A DNA stretch of 64,000 nt from CAVRAW01 sp963716135 (GTDB lineage: Bacteria; Planctomycetota; Planctomycetia; Pirellulales; JADZDJ01). A program made the position numbers and the translations under genes. Of this stretch, positions 53,873 through 62,962 are shown in pieces; within the stretch, counting starts at the first letter, position 1, and the number at the start of each line of letters is the position of its first letter. The stretch is from assembly GCA_963716135.1 (NCBI GenBank), contig OY970289.1, forward strand, positions 3,968,001 through 4,032,000. The letters are read 5' to 3'. The notes below the pieces were generated by a model. The model was not told where the DNA came from. It saw only the letters and a list, made by a program, of their open reading frames with translations, and ran no database searches.

Positions 53873-55489
53873 TCACCCTGCCTGAAGCACTACGAATTGA
53901 CTGCCGCGCTGTGTGCGGACCTGCATGAGCACGCCATCTTTGAGCGACTCATGCTTCAGCGCCGTCTCGAAATCGTGGACATTCTTGACGACCGTCTTGC
54001 CGACCTTGTGGATCAACATTCCCGGACGCAGGCCTTTCTCCGCGGCGACGCCGTCGGGATCGACCTTGCGGATCAGCACGCCATCGGTGGCGTGATAAGC
54101 GTCGGCTTCATCGGGGGTCAAATCGGAAACCTCGACACCCAAATCGTCGGACGTGTAGTTCGAAGTCGATTCTTCCTCCGATTGCTTTTGGCGGCCGTTC
54201 ATGCTGGCCAGGCCGAAGTTCTTCGGCAACGCTTTGACGGTGACGTTGACGGTCATCGTCTTGCCGTCGCGGAGAATCTCGACTGGCTGCGCCGTATCCA
54301 ACGGAGCACGTTCGACAAGCTCCTGCACTTCGCGCGGATTGTGAACTGCCTTCCCGGCAAACTTGGTGATGATGTCGCCGTCTTGCAGCTTGGCCTCGGC
54401 GGCCGGAGTGTCGGGATAGACTTGGGAAATCAGCACGCCTTCGCCGCGCTGCGCGCCGAACTTCGGCGCCAACTCTTCGGTCAGCTCGCCGATCGCCACG
54501 CCCAGATAGGCGCGACTGACGGCGCCGGTCTTCACCAACTGGTCAGTGACCCACTTGGCCTGATTGATCGGAATGGCAAAGCCCAGCCCTTGGTAGCCGC
54601 CGCTGCTGGAGGCGATGGCGGTATTGATGCCAACCACTTCACCGTCGAGGTTCACCAGCGGTCCGCCCGAATTGCCGGGATTGATGGCGGCATCGGTTTG
54701 CAGGAACTTGGTGCGCGTCGAACCTAGTTCACGCCCCTTGCCGCTGATGATGCCGGCGGTCACGGTTTTTTCCTGGCCAAATGGATTGCCGATGGCGACG
54801 ACCCAGTCGCCGACTTCCAGGTTGTCGCTGTTGCCCAAATGAGCCGCGGGTAGATCGGCATCGGCCTTGATGTGCAGAACCGCCAGATCGCTTTGCGGAT
54901 CGGTCTTAATATCGGTGGCTTTGAACTCACGGCCATCGGCCAAGCGGACGGTGACATTGTCGGCGCCGTCCACTACGTGATTGTTGGTGAGCACGATGCC
55001 CGAACGGTCGATGATCACGCCCGATCCCATGCCTTCGCGCGGCGGAGTTTGCCAGGTGAATTCCTGACCATCGCCTGGCATGTTGGGGAACATCTTTTCA
55101 AACGGGGTGCCTTTGAACGGATTCTCGTCGCCAAACTGCTGAAAATTGTGGAAGGGATTCTCGCCATGCGATTTCACCTTCTTGGCGGTCTCATGCGAGT
55201 ACACGGTAACCACGCTGGGCGTGGCGGCGCCGGCCGCTTCACGGAAGGCGTTGGAAAGGGCCTTGGCATGAATCACCGCCGGATCGTTGCGCAGTTGCTC
55301 CGGCGTCTTGGGAGGCTTGGCGGTATCCGAGGTGACCTTGGCTGTGTTATCAGTTGAGACTGCGGCTGTTTTGGTGTGATCCTGACCGACCACCTGGTTT
55401 TGTCGCAGCGTGAGGCCGAGTGCGAAAGAGGCTGCCAATGCCACGACCACGATTAAGAACCAGCCTCTTCGAAACGATGCTCCGCTCAT
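53873..55489 (-). CDS. DegP/HtrA periplasmic serine protease with two PDZ domains
   Basis: A 538-residue envelope protease. An N-terminal signal anchor (GWFLIVVVALAASFALGLTL) is followed by a linker of about 60 residues. The catalytic residues are His171 (TNNHVVDG), Asp201 (QSDLAVL) and Ser274 (NPGNSGGPL). PDZ1 (about 365-450) holds GVLISQVYPDTPAAEAKL; PDZ2 (about 470-538) holds GVLIRKVDPDGVAAEKGL. Compared with the HtrA-like gene at 11137, this one has the longer LA-loop-like insert (NPFHNFQQFGDENPF). ATG 55489 is chosen for the signal; an in-frame start at 55507 is possible. A terminator follows the gene. Confidence 0.95.
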   Translation of the reverse strand: MSGASFRRGWFLIVVVALAASFALGLTLRQNQVVGQDHTKTAAVSTDNTAKVTSDTAKPPKTPEQLRNDPAVIHAKALSNAFREAAGAATPSVVTVYSHETAKKVKSHGENPFHNFQQFGDENPFKGTPFEKMFPNMPGDGQEFTWQTPPREGMGSGVIIDRSGIVLTNNHVVDGADNVTVRLADGREFKATDIKTDPQSDLAVLHIKADADLPAAHLGNSDNLEVGDWVVAIGNPFGQEKTVTAGIISGKGRELGSTRTKFLQTDAAINPGNSGGPLVNLDGEVVGINTAIASSSGGYQGLGFAIPINQAKWVTDQLVKTGAVSRAYLGVAIGELTEELAPKFGAQRGEGVLISQVYPDTPAAEAKLQDGDIITKFAGKAVHNPREVQELVERAPLDTAQPVEILRDGKTMTVNVTVKALPKNFGLASMNGRQKQSEEESTSNYTSDDLGVEVSDLTPDEADAYHATDGVLIRKVDPDGVAAEKGLRPGMLIHKVGKTVVKNVHDFETALKHESLKDGVLMQVRTQRGSQFVVLQAG

Positions 55490-55861
55490 ACACGAATCCT
55501 CCTGCAATCGAAAATCACGAGAAATTTAGAATCAAGGGGGGCCGGCCGGGGGAAAGCAAGCCACGAGGGGACCGGCGGCCGGATGCGCCTCTATCAAACA
55601 CTTACGAGATCACATTTCCCCAGGTTCGGTCTGGAAGGGTCCGCAACGGGTCGCAGTGAGATACCAAGCCCCGGCCAGCGGCTCAAGATCAGCCAAGAGA
55701 TTGACAAAACCCCGGACGGGAGCTAGGTTTGCAGCAGATTTGAGTTTTCGCCGTCCGTTGAAAAGGGGGACGGTTCGCTGGAGCTGATCGCTCGAAGATC
55801 GGCTCGCGGGAATCCCCTTTTTCTACGGGCTGCCGGTCAAAAGTAGCCGCTTGTTGCGAGC
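55490..55861. other. 372-bp divergent region between degP and rnc
   Basis: It must hold the degP (-) and rnc (+) promoters. I see no confident -35/-10 pair. It contains several G-runs (for example GGGGGGCCGGCCGGGGG near 55537) and no gene that I can support. Confidence 0.5.
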
Positions 55862-56611
55862 ATGGCTTGCATGAGTAAACGCTCCGGCCCCGGGGGGACA
55901 GAGGATCTGTCTCCTGAACTGATCGCGCGCTGCGAGGCGCGCGTCGGTTACACGTTCTCGAATAAACTGCTGCTCCAGGCTGCGCTCACGCACGCCTCCG
56001 GTGCGCTGCACCGGCTGAAATCGAACGAGCGGCTGGAATTTCTGGGCGACGCCATTTTGGGCTTCGTCGTTTGCGAGCGCCTGTTCCATTTGTATCCCGA
56101 CTATTTGGAAGGCGATTTGACGAAGATCAAATCAGTCGTCGTCAGCCGCACCAGTTGCGCCAAAATCAGCCAGGAATTGCAACTGCAGGAGTTCCTGATT
56201 CTGGGCAAGGGGATGACGACGCATCCGCGCGTGCCGCCGTCGCTGTTGGCCGACGTGTTCGAATCGCTGATTGCGGCGATTTATTTGGACGGAGGACAGG
56301 AAGCGGCGCGGGAGTTCATCCACCGCTTCATGGGTCCCGAAATCGAAGCGGCGGCTTCGGGGGAAGTGGGAGGCAACTATAAATCGGCGCTGCAGCAAAT
56401 GGCGCAGCGCGATTTCGGCACCACGCCGACGTATTCGCTGCTGGACGAGAAAGGCCCCGACCATAGCAAATGCTTCAAAATTTCGGCACAGGTGGGCAGC
56501 CACCGCTACCAGGGCGCTTGGGGACGCAATAAGAAGGAAGCCGAGCAGCGCGCGCTGCGCAATGCCCTGTGTGAGATCAGCGGCGAGGAAGTGCCGTATC
56601 CTTCGGATTAG
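55862..56611 (+). CDS. rnc: Ribonuclease III
   Basis: RNase III cuts double-stranded RNA, including rRNA precursors. The catalytic domain shows SNERLEFLGDAILGFVV with the metal-binding acidic residues, and DVFESLIAAIYLDGG with the second set. A dsRNA-binding domain follows (NYKSALQQMAQRDFGTTPTY ... KKEAEQRALRNAL). Length 249 residues from ATG 55862; the in-frame ATG at 55871 is also possible. The stop codon overlaps that of the convergent methyltransferase gene (56608-56611). The frame is intact. Confidence 0.96.
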   Translation: MACMSKRSGPGGTEDLSPELIARCEARVGYTFSNKLLLQAALTHASGALHRLKSNERLEFLGDAILGFVVCERLFHLYPDYLEGDLTKIKSVVVSRTSCAKISQELQLQEFLILGKGMTTHPRVPPSLLADVFESLIAAIYLDGGQEAAREFIHRFMGPEIEAAASGEVGGNYKSALQQMAQRDFGTTPTYSLLDEKGPDHSKCFKISAQVGSHRYQGAWGRNKKEAEQRALRNALCEISGEEVPYPSD

Positions 56612-57384
56612 TCTTGCGCCATCCGCAGCGGCTGCGCTTCATACTCAGTGGCATCTGCGCGGCGCGGCCAGGGCACAAAAGCCGGCACGCGACGTTGGTA
56701 CGACGTGTATTTGGGGCCGAAGTGGGCCGCCAGGTCGCGCTCTTCGATTTTCGAAGCCAGCACGATGTAGGCCGTCAACGTCACGGCAAACAGCAAATGT
56801 CCGACGCTCATCGTCGGCGTCGCCCAGCTCGCCAAGAACCAGCCAACGTAAAGCGGATGGCGCACCACCCCGTATAACATCGGCGTGCGAAACGGAAGCG
56901 ACGTATATTCCCGATCCTTCAAATGCAGCCAAACCTGCCGCATTCCGAACAGATCGAAATGACTGATCATCAAGCTGGCCGCCGGCACCAACAGCCAGCC
57001 CGCCACGAATAAAGCCGTCAGCAGATAGTAAAGCGGACCGGAACTGAAGTTCCAGACCGTGATATCGATCGTGCGCCACTGCCAAATCAGCAGCATCACC
57101 ATGAGGTTCGATATCAGCACGTACGTGCTGCGCTCGATCGCATGGGGAACGATTCGCGTCCAGACCTGCTTGAACGCCGGCCGCGCCATGACGGAGTGCT
57201 GCAGGCTAGACAGGGCGATCAGGCCCAAGTCGATTGCCAGCGCCAAGCCGATCGAATCGCTGGTCGGAGCATCGATGGTTTTGGGAACAAAGTAATTTCC
57301 GACAAAACCGCAGAAATAGGCGTACACCGCGAGAAACATCACGTAACAAATCAGGCCGTAAGTGAAAAATGCTACCCGCTTCAT
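56608..57384 (-). CDS. mddA: Methanethiol S-methyltransferase-like membrane protein (MddA)
   Basis: A 258-residue membrane protein with about six TM helices, of the NnrU/isoprenylcysteine methyltransferase superfamily. The N-terminus (MKRVAFFTYGLICYVMFLAV ... GFVGNYFVPKTIDAP) and the C-terminal SAM-site segment (LYGVVRHPLYVGWFLASWATP, then EERDLAAHFGPKYTSYQRRVP) follow MddA, which methylates methanethiol with SAM to dimethyl sulfide. ATG 57384 lies 9 bases after GAGGAG; an ATG at 57390 is closer to it. The tetR gene is divergent across 157 bases that include tandem repeats, so TetR probably controls it. Other superfamily methyltransferase roles are not excluded. Confidence 0.8.
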   Translation of the reverse strand: MKRVAFFTYGLICYVMFLAVYAYFCGFVGNYFVPKTIDAPTSDSIGLALAIDLGLIALSSLQHSVMARPAFKQVWTRIVPHAIERSTYVLISNLMVMLLIWQWRTIDITVWNFSSGPLYYLLTALFVAGWLLVPAASLMISHFDLFGMRQVWLHLKDREYTSLPFRTPMLYGVVRHPLYVGWFLASWATPTMSVGHLLFAVTLTAYIVLASKIEERDLAAHFGPKYTSYQRRVPAFVPWPRRADATEYEAQPLRMAQD

Positions 57385-57460
57385 GTGCATCAACTCCTCA
57401 AAAAAAGCAGTGTCCAGTGATTGTTGCTCGAAGTATGACGCAGGGAGGGATTGAAGAAAA

Positions 57461-57506
57461 GTTGACTTACAGTGCACTTTCGGGTTGACTTGAAGTACAC
57501 CCTCGG
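57461..57506. promoter_or_regulatory. Tandem 23-bp repeats, probable TetR operators
   Basis: 57461-57483 and 57484-57506 are adjacent 23-bp repeats sharing GTTGACTT, AGT, CAC and TCGG. Each contains short inverted parts (AGTGCACT in the first, ACTTGAAGT in the second). They lie between divergent mddA and tetR, the usual place for TetR operators. Confidence 0.6.
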
Positions 57507-57513
57507 GATTATT
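57485..57513 (+). promoter_or_regulatory. Possible tetR promoter
   Basis: TTGACT (57485-57490) and ATTATT (57508-57513) are 17 bases apart. The -35 lies inside the second 23-bp repeat, so a bound repressor would block it. The -10 match is weak. Confidence 0.4.
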
Positions 57514-57541
57514 CGGAGCCCAACGTACGCGGAGTGCCTAC

Positions 57542-58114
57542 ATGCCCACCGCCACTCGCCAAAAACTTGTTGAAACCGCCCGTAAACGCTTCTACCGCGA
57601 TGGCTTCCGCAACGTCGGCATCGATCAGATTCTCTCCGACGTCGGCATCAGCAAGACCGCCTTCTACAAGCACTTCGAGTGCAAGGAAGACCTGATGCTC
57701 GCCGCGCTGGAAGACCAAGACCGCTGGGTGCAAAACACGTTCTTGGAAATGGTGCGCACGCGGGGCGGCGAAACCGGCGTCGGCCAATTGAACGCGCTAT
57801 TCGACGTGGTGGACGAGATCATCCACTCCGACGATTTTCAAGGTTGCATCTTCGTCAACGTAGCGATGGAATTTCCACTGCAGCACGACCCGGCCCACCT
57901 CGCCGCCGCCCGCAGCAAGAAAGCGATCGAGGATCTCGTGACCGAAATCGCCACGCAGGCCGGGGCCAAAAATCCGCGCCACTGCGCGCAGGAACTGTGC
58001 CTGGTGATGGAGGGCGTCTATGTCACGCGCCACGTGACGGGGAACCCAGAAACGATCGCCATCGCGCGGCGAATTGCCGAGCGGATCATTGCGCAGCATT
58101 TACCGCAGAGCTAA
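57542..58114 (+). CDS. TetR-family transcriptional regulator
   Basis: A 190-residue regulator. The N-terminal helix-turn-helix (VETARKRFYRDGFRNVGIDQ, then GISKTAFYKHFECKEDLMLAAL) is canonical. The ligand-binding domain has the pattern of the TetR_C group found in detoxification repressors (GCIFVNVAMEFP). The gene is divergent from mddA and close to the tandem 23-bp repeats, so it likely represses mddA and itself; the ligand may be a thiol or sulfide, which is only inference. ATG 57542. The frame is intact. Confidence 0.93.
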   Translation: MPTATRQKLVETARKRFYRDGFRNVGIDQILSDVGISKTAFYKHFECKEDLMLAALEDQDRWVQNTFLEMVRTRGGETGVGQLNALFDVVDEIIHSDDFQGCIFVNVAMEFPLQHDPAHLAAARSKKAIEDLVTEIATQAGAKNPRHCAQELCLVMEGVYVTRHVTGNPETIAIARRIAERIIAQHLPQS

Positions 58115-58425
58115 CGGTCTGTCGGCTAGGTGCGCATGTCACTAGACGACCGTTTTCCTGAGCACCTTGTAGACGGTCGGCCCGCTTTGTCATCGCGTGC
58201 GGATCTGGAGCGATGAACGTCTGCTTGACGCTTGCCAACGTGCTAGCATCGCCGTTGGTTATCTCACTCCGCCAACGCCGGACACAGCTTCCCACATTGA
58301 CCCAGCCGCGCCGTTTTGGGATAAGTTGCCCCAATTTTACGGGTTCAGAGGTTCAATTTTTGCGGTTTTGCGCAATCCCGTGCCGGTACGCCACGGGGTC
58401 GAATTGAAAGAAAGACGAGGAAGTC
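58115..58425. other. 311-bp spacer before the PqqD-kinase operon
   Basis: I see no supported gene and no obvious precursor-peptide gene. Two open frames (58197-58478 and 58213-58407) exist but have poor composition, and the first overlaps the next gene out of frame. A -10-like TGCTAGCAT lies at 58241-58249 with no well-placed -35. Confidence 0.5.
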
Positions 58426-58851
58426 ATGTCGGAATTGAATGCGAGATATCAGTTGGCATCCTCGGATATTGTTTGTGAGGAATTTGATGGCGAGATGGTA
58501 ATTTTGAACCTGAGCTCGGGCCACTATTTCGCTCTCAATGGGTCGGCCACCGTTTTGATGAAAGGCTTACTGCAGGGCCATGCGCCAAGTGAATTATCGT
58601 CGGTAAGTAGCGCGTCGTTGGCCGCTGAAGCGGCCATTGATTTATTTCGCAAACTGGCGGCCCACGAATTGGTGGCGGTAGACACTTCTCAATTGCCCGC
58701 GCCACTTGATTCATCGATCCGCGAAGCTGTCGCATGCCTGTTGGAAGAGCCCACTCTGGAAATGCACGATGATCTGGCTGATCTAGTCATTGCCGATCCG
58801 ATTCACGACAGCGATGAAGCGTCTGGCTGGCCAGTCCGGAAAGCTGCTTAG
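58426..58851 (+). CDS. PqqD-like (RiPP recognition element-type) protein
   Basis: A 141-residue protein. The first 90 residues match the PqqD/RRE fold: a short strand (DIVCEEFDGEMVILNLSSGHYFALNG), then helices with SATVLMKGLL and AIDLFRKLAAHELV. Such domains bind leader peptides in peptide-modifying pathways or sit next to HprK-like kinases. The last 40 residues are acidic (EMHDDLADLVIADPIHDSDE). The ribosome site is GAGGAA. It heads an operon of five genes; the next start is 33 bases after its stop. The bound peptide is not visible here. Confidence 0.8.
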   Translation: MSELNARYQLASSDIVCEEFDGEMVILNLSSGHYFALNGSATVLMKGLLQGHAPSELSSVSSASLAAEAAIDLFRKLAAHELVAVDTSQLPAPLDSSIREAVACLLEEPTLEMHDDLADLVIADPIHDSDEASGWPVRKAA

Positions 58852-58884
58852 CTCGCTGAACTTCCGCGCAAGAGAGAGTGGAAC

Positions 58885-59970
58885 GTGAAGACTCTGCCAC
58901 TTCGCCCGCGACACACGCGGCCCACGTCCGCCAACCTGGTCGAGTTTCTGCGTGGCGTCATCGATGAGGCGAGAGACGACACCGAGTGTCTTAAGCCGAT
59001 TCAAACGTCACGCTTGCACAGGCTCCGAATCCAGTTGGTCACGCGCAATCAGCACTACGCCGATCTGGTTCGGCAACGAGTGTTTTGCGGCGAAACGGAT
59101 TCTGCAAGCTGCGAAACATGCCGGATTGCCGTGCTTTCACCGGAAGACAGCTCGCTGCCCCCGCCGCCCGCCTGGGGCGAGCCGATCTTTCATCCAAGGC
59201 AATTTGAAAAGTTACTGAGCGACAGTACGTTACGGGCCACCTACTTCCATGACCCGCGCGTTTGGCAAATTTACGATCATCAGGAGCGTTTTGGCCTGCT
59301 TTGGCTCACCGGGACGCATCGCTATTGCGATTGGGAACCGGCTGCTCCCTTGCGGGTCTTTCTCCATTGGTGCTATCGATTTCAGAACATGCGATTGACG
59401 CATGCGGGGGCTTTGGGAAAAGGGGGCGCGGGAATCCTTCTGGCTGGTAGGGGCGGCGCAGGTAAATCCGGGACGGTCGTAGGGGGAATCGCCCACGGTC
59501 TTGAGTCCGTCGGCGACGATTACGTGCTGCTCGACAACGCCGCCACCGACGTGCATGCCTACCCGTTGTTTCAAACGCTCAAACAAGATCGCAGCGGGCT
59601 GCGCCGATTGGGATTGGAGTCACGAATTTGCGAAAATCGCACGCCGAATTGGCAAGACAAGTTCGAGTTCACCAGCGAGGAGGTCGGCGGCCAGGCCTTG
59701 GTCGCCCAGTTGAGGATCCGCGCGATCGTGATCCCCAAGATCGGCGCCGCAGGGCGTTCAACGATTCGGCCGACGACCCAACAGCGAGCGATGATGGCGC
59801 TGGCGCCGACCGGAATTTTTCAATTGCCCGGTGAGCGCACGTCGGGGGCGAAATTCTTTACAGACCTGATTCGGCGGCTGCCCTGCTTTGAATTGGCGTT
59901 GAGCGCCGATCCGGCTGATGTTTCGCGAGCCATGGAAGCATTTCTCGACGGAGGCTTGCCGTGCGACTGA
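58885..59970 (+). CDS. HprK-like kinase/P-loop protein
   Basis: A 361-residue protein whose middle is an HPr-kinase-like P-loop domain: LTHAGALGKGGAGILLAGRG then GAGKSGT (P-loop at 188-195), followed by GLESVGDDYVLLD with the Asp pair (211-212) of the Walker-B-like region. The first 130 residues and the last 80 are specific to this subgroup and have no known role. In lasso-peptide clusters such kinases phosphorylate the precursor peptide; elsewhere they occur with PqqD and glycosyltransferases. GTG 58885 start. Its end overlaps the next GT2 start by 10 bases. Confidence 0.82.
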   Translation: MKTLPLRPRHTRPTSANLVEFLRGVIDEARDDTECLKPIQTSRLHRLRIQLVTRNQHYADLVRQRVFCGETDSASCETCRIAVLSPEDSSLPPPPAWGEPIFHPRQFEKLLSDSTLRATYFHDPRVWQIYDHQERFGLLWLTGTHRYCDWEPAAPLRVFLHWCYRFQNMRLTHAGALGKGGAGILLAGRGGAGKSGTVVGGIAHGLESVGDDYVLLDNAATDVHAYPLFQTLKQDRSGLRRLGLESRICENRTPNWQDKFEFTSEEVGGQALVAQLRIRAIVIPKIGAAGRSTIRPTTQQRAMMALAPTGIFQLPGERTSGAKFFTDLIRRLPCFELALSADPADVSRAMEAFLDGGLPCD

Positions 59971-60710
59971 CAGTCATCGTGCCGCTATTCAATCGCGAGC
60001 CTTTCATTGAAACCGCTTTGCACTCGTTGCTGCGGCAACGACACGAATGTGAGTTGGACGTGCTTGTGGTAAACGATGGCTCGACCGACCGAGGGCCCGA
60101 TCGAGTGCGAGCCATAGCGGAACGGTATGGACAAATTCGCATGGTCAGCACCGTGAACCAAGGCGTGACCAAAGCTCGGAATGTCGGTTTGCGGAATCTG
60201 CCCGACGATGTGGAGTTCGTTACGTTTTTGGATTCCGACGATGTTTCGCCCGAAAGTCGAATCCGGGATGATCTGGCCGCCTTCAAGCAAAATCCATCGT
60301 TGCAATTCACGTACGGAAAAATGAGGCTGACAGACAACATCGATGACGCGGCATTCACGCCAGCCCCCACCGCGCAAATTGCGACCGTCCGCGGTGTTTC
60401 GCTCAGCGCGGGTATGTACCGCGCCCAGTTTCTGCGTAAGTTGGGCCCCTTCGACGAATCGTTTGAGCAGGCCGAAGACACAGACTATCTTCTCCGCGCG
60501 TTCGAAAGCCAGGCGGAATATCGCCTAACCGACACCATTTGTGTTTACTATCGGCGTCATCCCGGAAACATGACGCGCAACACAACCGTGGCTATGAAGT
60601 GTTTTATGCGCGCTGTTTATAAATCGTTAAGCCGCCGTCGGCTCAATCCCGACATAAAAATCCCCGTCGGAGTGTTTGACCTCCAAGAACTGATGCAAAC
60701 AAGGCTTTAA
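59961..60710 (+). CDS. GT2-family glycosyltransferase
   Basis: A 249-residue GT-A fold glycosyltransferase. LTVIVPLFNREPFIETALHS and VLVVNDGSTDRGPDRV bind the nucleotide sugar; FVTFLDSDDVSPESRI is the metal-binding D-x-D region; PFDESFEQAEDTDYLLRAFE holds the acceptor-side E-D-x-D. No TM helix, so it acts in the cytoplasm. The GTG start at 59961 lies inside the end of the kinase gene (GTGCGACTGA), which shows translational coupling. The sugar and acceptor are unknown. Confidence 0.9.
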   Translation: MRLTVIVPLFNREPFIETALHSLLRQRHECELDVLVVNDGSTDRGPDRVRAIAERYGQIRMVSTVNQGVTKARNVGLRNLPDDVEFVTFLDSDDVSPESRIRDDLAAFKQNPSLQFTYGKMRLTDNIDDAAFTPAPTAQIATVRGVSLSAGMYRAQFLRKLGPFDESFEQAEDTDYLLRAFESQAEYRLTDTICVYYRRHPGNMTRNTTVAMKCFMRAVYKSLSRRRLNPDIKIPVGVFDLQELMQTRL

Positions 60711-60712
60711 TT

Positions 60713-61389
60713 ATGACGATGAACTACACGGTCGTACTCCCGGCATTCAACGCGGCCGGCACGATCGGCGAGACGATCGAGTCGGTCTTGCGGCAAACGG
60801 TTCCGCCAGCGCGCATTTTGGTAGTTGACGACGGATCGACTGACGCCACGCGCTGGGTTGCCGAGTCTTTTGGCGGGTGTGTCTGCGTCCAGTCTCAACC
60901 CAACCTAGGACCCGGTGCCGCAACGAGTTTGGGCATGCAGCAATGCGATACGCCGTTGATCGCCACGATCGATGCCGACGACATTTGGTTGCCCGAAAAA
61001 ATTCAGCGGCAACTGGACTTTCTGGCCGTAACCCTACCTGCAAGGGAGTATTTGCGCGAATGCAACATTTCGGCGAAACGGTGCGATCCGAGATAGTCCA
61101 GGAAGGTTGGAGTCGATCCACCATGCTGATCCACCGCGACGTTTACGATTGTCTGGGAGGTATCGCAGATCTTCCCGGCAAGCTGGGTGAAATGATCGAT
61201 TGGCTCGCTCGGGCACGAGAAGCCGGATTTGAACTGGTCATGCTGCCCGACATCCTGGCTCTTAGGCGTGTGTCCGCGAATAGCCTCTCGGCCGGCCGTA
61301 GCATGACAGACAATCGCGGATATGCGCTGGCGGCAATTGCGTCTCTGCGCCGGAAGCGAGCTCGTGAAGGAGGAGTTTCCCCAGCATGA
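60713..61389 (+). CDS. Second GT2-family glycosyltransferase, frameshifted
   Basis: The N-terminal half has YTVVLPAFNAAGTIGETIES, ILVVDDGSTDATRW and IATIDADDIWLPEKIQRQLD, with the D-x-D. After a one-base shift near 61030 the second half continues with NPTCKGVFARMQHFGETVRS, MLIHRDVYDCLGGI and LGEMIDWLARAREAGFELVM. The joined length is about 225 residues, short for GT2 but complete in motifs. It starts 2 bases after the first GT2 stop and its TGA overlaps the next ATG (ATGA at 61386). Confidence 0.85.
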
Positions 61390-62845
61390 AGTTTGGGCGC
61401 TGGCTATACCCGAAATGGTCCTGGGCGTTTCCCGCGGGCGCACATCACCAGTTGATCCGCGCGGCCATTGGCGCCGACCAAAAGCAAAGTTTAGAAGCCG
61501 CGCGGAGTTGGCTGACCGAGCACAACATTAACGATGCGCAATTTCGGGACCATCGACTGCTCTTCGCGATTGTCTCCCGATTTGGGCAAACCCTGGGCGA
61601 CCATGATGCATACCCTCGGTTGGTCGGTCTGCAAAGAATGCTGTGGACGAAATCGCGGCTAGCGATTCAGGAAGCAACCGCGACGTTGCAAAGCCTGCGC
61701 GGGGCCGGCATTGAGCTGCTCTTGATCAAGGGCGCATCGCGCCTGGCATTGAACGAAGCCGCCGGCAAACAGCGTGTGGCATGGGACATCGACGTGGTCG
61801 TCAAGCCCGAGTGCATGTTGCGCGCATTTGACATCCTAGTAGCAGAGAACTGGAGTCCGTCGCCGGGAACAAGCCCTCAGTATCTTCGAGAGCGTCTGGC
61901 GTCCACTCGCGGGATGAACCTGTTCCGCGGCGACTTCGGCGATCTTGATCTCCACAGCCGCCCCTTCCATCCCGGACAGGGTGGCGAAAAAGAAGATGCT
62001 GTCTTGTGGGACGCCGCGCTGCCGGCCAGCTTCGCGGGAACCACGGTTTGTATTCCGCGCCGGAAGATCGAATTGCGCTGGCACTGGCACACGGCGGAAT
62101 GGACGGACATACGCATAGCGATTGGCTGGTGGATTGCGCGCAAATTCTACGAGCTGAAAAGTGCGACTGGCAACGCCTGCAAGAGATTCTCCTGGCGCGC
62201 CGATTATCGGTGCCCGCGGCGATTACTTTCCACTATCTGAGCGATCGATTGGACTTCGACATCCCGGCAGGCTTTTTGGGACAACTTTCCCAAGCCGCCA
62301 TGCGTCGCCCGCTGGCCATGTGCTCGGGCCTGATTCAGGCTCGACCCAAAGATCGCGCGGGACCACTTGGTCAAGTCTTTCGCGCAGTCGCAAAAAAGCA
62401 GCGCAAGGTGGCCGGCTCCCGACAGATGCCGACTCGAATCAAAGACCGCAAACTGGCGGTCCGCCGGGTCCGCTACACCGATGCCTGCGGAGCCGGTGCG
62501 TTTGTCGGGGCTTATCGCTTGGACCGGTCGTCTCAATGCCATCGGCAAGGCACGCTCAATCTCGATATTCTGCTGGATGTTCAGACGACCTCGACACGGC
62601 GCCGAATTGAAATGGAGATCAATTCGGCCAAAAGTCATCTGGCCCGCATCCGGTTCCGCACTTGGGCAAAAAAGAAAGGGCTTCTCCGGCTGCGTCTTTA
62701 TGGGACCATTGAAAATCCTGCGCCGGAGGAAACGTTGGAACTGGTGTCCCGGCCCAGCAAGCAGTTGCGGCGGTACGCAAGCGCGTTGGAACGGGATCAA
62801 TATGGGTGCTTACCGTTCCGCGTGATTTCTTGCCACATCCGATAA
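61386..62845 (+). CDS. NTP_transf_5-type nucleotidyltransferase, frameshifted
   Basis: The protein starts at an ATGA overlap with the GT2 gene. IELLLIKGASRLAL (K115, G116) and RVAWDIDVVVKPE with Asp134 and Asp136 are the core of the uncharacterised nucleotidyltransferase family (NTP_transf_5-like). The second part, after a one-base shift near 62055, has APEDRIALALAHGG and HTHSDWLVDCAQIL, also family-typical, then a basic, strand-rich C-terminal extension of about 170 residues. Total about 486 residues. Family members appear beside HprK-like kinases and PqqD proteins in peptide-modification and glycosyl clusters; the substrate is not known. Confidence 0.8.
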
Positions 62846-62962
62846 GTCCCGTGCTAGTCTCGACCAATCGCGGAGACGATTTGATAAGCCACCTCGACCC
62901 GTGCGCACGATGGCAAATCTCCAGAATCGTCTCGGAAATTCGCCAATTGCGGGACGTCTTTT

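Noticed and set aside
53825..54727. 300-codon plus-strand frame opposite degP
   Set aside because: Shadow frame; degP on the minus strand has the full catalytic triad and a terminator.
58197..58478. Possible RiPP precursor genes before the PqqD-like gene (58197-58478, 58213-58407)
   Set aside because: Poor composition, no leader-core pattern or good ribosome site, and one overlaps pqqD out of frame.
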